Assembly (NCBI GenBank): GCA_903933765.1
Contig: CAIZLI010000030.1
Location: 1 to 6,789, forward strand
Reading direction: 5' to 3'
DNA: 6,789 nucleotides
Source: an uncultured Bacteroidota bacterium
Lineage (GTDB): Bacteria > Bacteroidota > Bacteroidia > Chitinophagales > Chitinophagaceae
The notes below the pieces were generated by a model. That model saw only the letters and a program-made list of their open reading frames with translations, did no database searches and was not told where the DNA came from. Position 1 is the stretch's first letter. Each line of letters starts with the position of its first letter. Of this stretch, positions 5,913 to 6,789 are shown piece by piece. Made by a program: the position numbers and the translations under genes.

Positions 5913-6789
5913 AATGGATTAGAATCGCTTTATTTAGCTTGAGTATTTTTGCAATGAGCATCCAATCGAATGCGCAAAATTTATTAAGCGGAAAGGATTT
6001 AAGCACCATCAAAGTGGACGCATTAACCGATGCGGAAATTGCACAAATACAAGCACAGATCAAACAAGCTGGTGTGAGTATTGATATGTTAGAATCTCAA
6101 GCCATTGCAAAAGGCATGAGCCCAGCAGAATTTGCAAAATTAAAAGCAAGATTGGCATCCTCTAAAACAGGCACAAAAGCTGGTTCACCATTGATCAAAA
6201 AAACATTAAGCAAAAAACCAACCTACGAGAAAGATAGCACACGTATAACATACGAGAACAAAATCAATCCGTTGATTTATGGATCAGAATTGTTTGCGAA
6301 TGAAAATGGTTTTGGTGAAAATCAAAATATCGCAACACCATTGAATTACGAAGTAGGCACCAACGATGTGTTGAAACTAGTGGTGTATGGTGTACAAGAA
6401 TATAGTTCGGATTTAGATGTAAGCAAGGAAGGAACAGTACTCATAGACAATGTAGGCCGTGTGAAAGTAGCAGGATTAACGATAGAAGCTGCTACCACAA
6501 GAATCAAACAACAGATGGCCAACACAGCTTATCCAAGTTTAAGATCAGGTGAATCTAAATTGGCATTAACCGTAGGCGATACAAGAACTATCCAAGTGAC
6601 TATTATTGGTGCACAAAGAAGCGGTAATTACAATGTATCTTCTTTATCCACTATCTTAAATGCTTTAACAGAAGCAGGTGGTCCAAATGAAATTGGTTCA
6701 TACAGAAATATTGAATTGATCAGAAACAACAAGCTGTTCAAGAAGATCGACTTATATGCATTCATGCAAAACGGAGATCAATCACAAAA
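5909..6789 (+). CDS. Polysaccharide export protein (Poly_export/SLBB, Wza-type), 3'-truncated by window
   Basis: The frame runs from ATG 5909 to the window end: 293 codons with no stop. Residues 1-22 are a signal peptide (MKWIRIALFSLSIFAMSIQSNA, then Q). A helical segment follows (DALTDAEIAQIQAQIKQAG, about 37-55, then SQAIAKGMSPAEFAKLKARL, 63-82). This is the N-terminal pattern of the long Bacteroidota export proteins, which usually carry several SLBB domains. Next come a polysaccharide export domain (about 146-223: NYEVGTNDVLKLVVYG, VLIDNVGRVKVAGLT) and a first SLBB domain (about 228-288: VTIIGAQRSGNYNV, LNALTEAGGPNEIGS). Such proteins form the periplasmic and outer-membrane channel that passes capsule or exopolysaccharide out of the cell. 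There is no cysteine in the visible part, so unlike E. coli Wza it is not an acylated lipoprotein. It is probably the first gene of an exopolysaccharide locus lying downstream. Confidence 0.92.
   Translation, partial: MKWIRIALFSLSIFAMSIQSNAQNLLSGKDLSTIKVDALTDAEIAQIQAQIKQAGVSIDMLESQAIAKGMSPAEFAKLKARLASSKTGTKAGSPLIKKTLSKKPTYEKDSTRITYENKINPLIYGSELFANENGFGENQNIATPLNYEVGTNDVLKLVVYGVQEYSSDLDVSKEGTVLIDNVGRVKVAGLTIEAATTRIKQQMANTAYPSLRSGESKLALTVGDTRTIQVTIIGAQRSGNYNVSSLSTILNALTEAGGPNEIGSYRNIELIRNNKLFKKIDLYAFMQNGDQSQ

Noticed and set aside
4184..6789. Peptidase and polysaccharide export gene as one operon
   Set aside because: A gap of 384 bp with its own promoter-like element and structured leader separates them, and the functions are unrelated.
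1..6789. CRISPR array, tRNA, rRNA or insertion sequence
   Set aside because: No regularly spaced repeats, cloverleaf-like sequence or transposase was seen on either strand.

Overview
The window looks like a stretch of a Bacteroidota chromosome, perhaps from the Chitinophagales or a related AT-rich lineage. This rests on four things seen in the sequence: a TonB-dependent receptor with an N-terminal carboxypeptidase-regulatory-like domain, an AAA_14/DUF4143 ATPase, a very long-type polysaccharide export protein with a signal peptide but no lipobox, and start codons preceded by A-rich sequence, not strong Shine-Dalgarno sites. The genus cannot be read from the sequence.

Layout: (1) 1-2409 (+) is a TonB-dependent outer-membrane receptor whose 5' end lies outside the window. 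(2) 2410-2536 is a gap holding a 52-nt near-perfect palindrome and a promoter-like motif. (3) 2537-3832 (+) is an AAA ATPase with a C-terminal PD-(D/E)XK-like segment. It converges, with 5 bp between the stop codons, on (4) 3838-4056 (-), a small UPF0175-type helix-turn-helix protein. (5) 4057-4183 is a divergent intergenic region. (6) 4184-5524 (+) is an exported M20-family zinc carboxypeptidase. (7) 5525-5908 is a 384-bp leader with several perfect inverted repeats and a chain of overlapping mini-ORFs. It runs into (8) 5909-6789 (+), a Wza-type polysaccharide export protein cut off by the window end and probably the first gene of an exopolysaccharide or capsule operon.

The receptor, the peptidase and the export protein all act in the cell envelope, but nothing shows that they share an operon. 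The ATPase and UPF0175 pair looks like an accessory module lodged between them. The two parts that seem least explained are these. First, the ATPase/UPF0175 module has a large palindrome beside the ATPase promoter region and a 17-nt upstream motif shared by both genes (15 of 17 identical); its 9-nt core recurs before the peptidase gene. Second, the export-gene leader has three mini-ORFs linked by stop/start overlaps, the last overlapping the export gene start, and they coincide with mutually exclusive RNA hairpins. All counts were made by eye; no search or folding was run.
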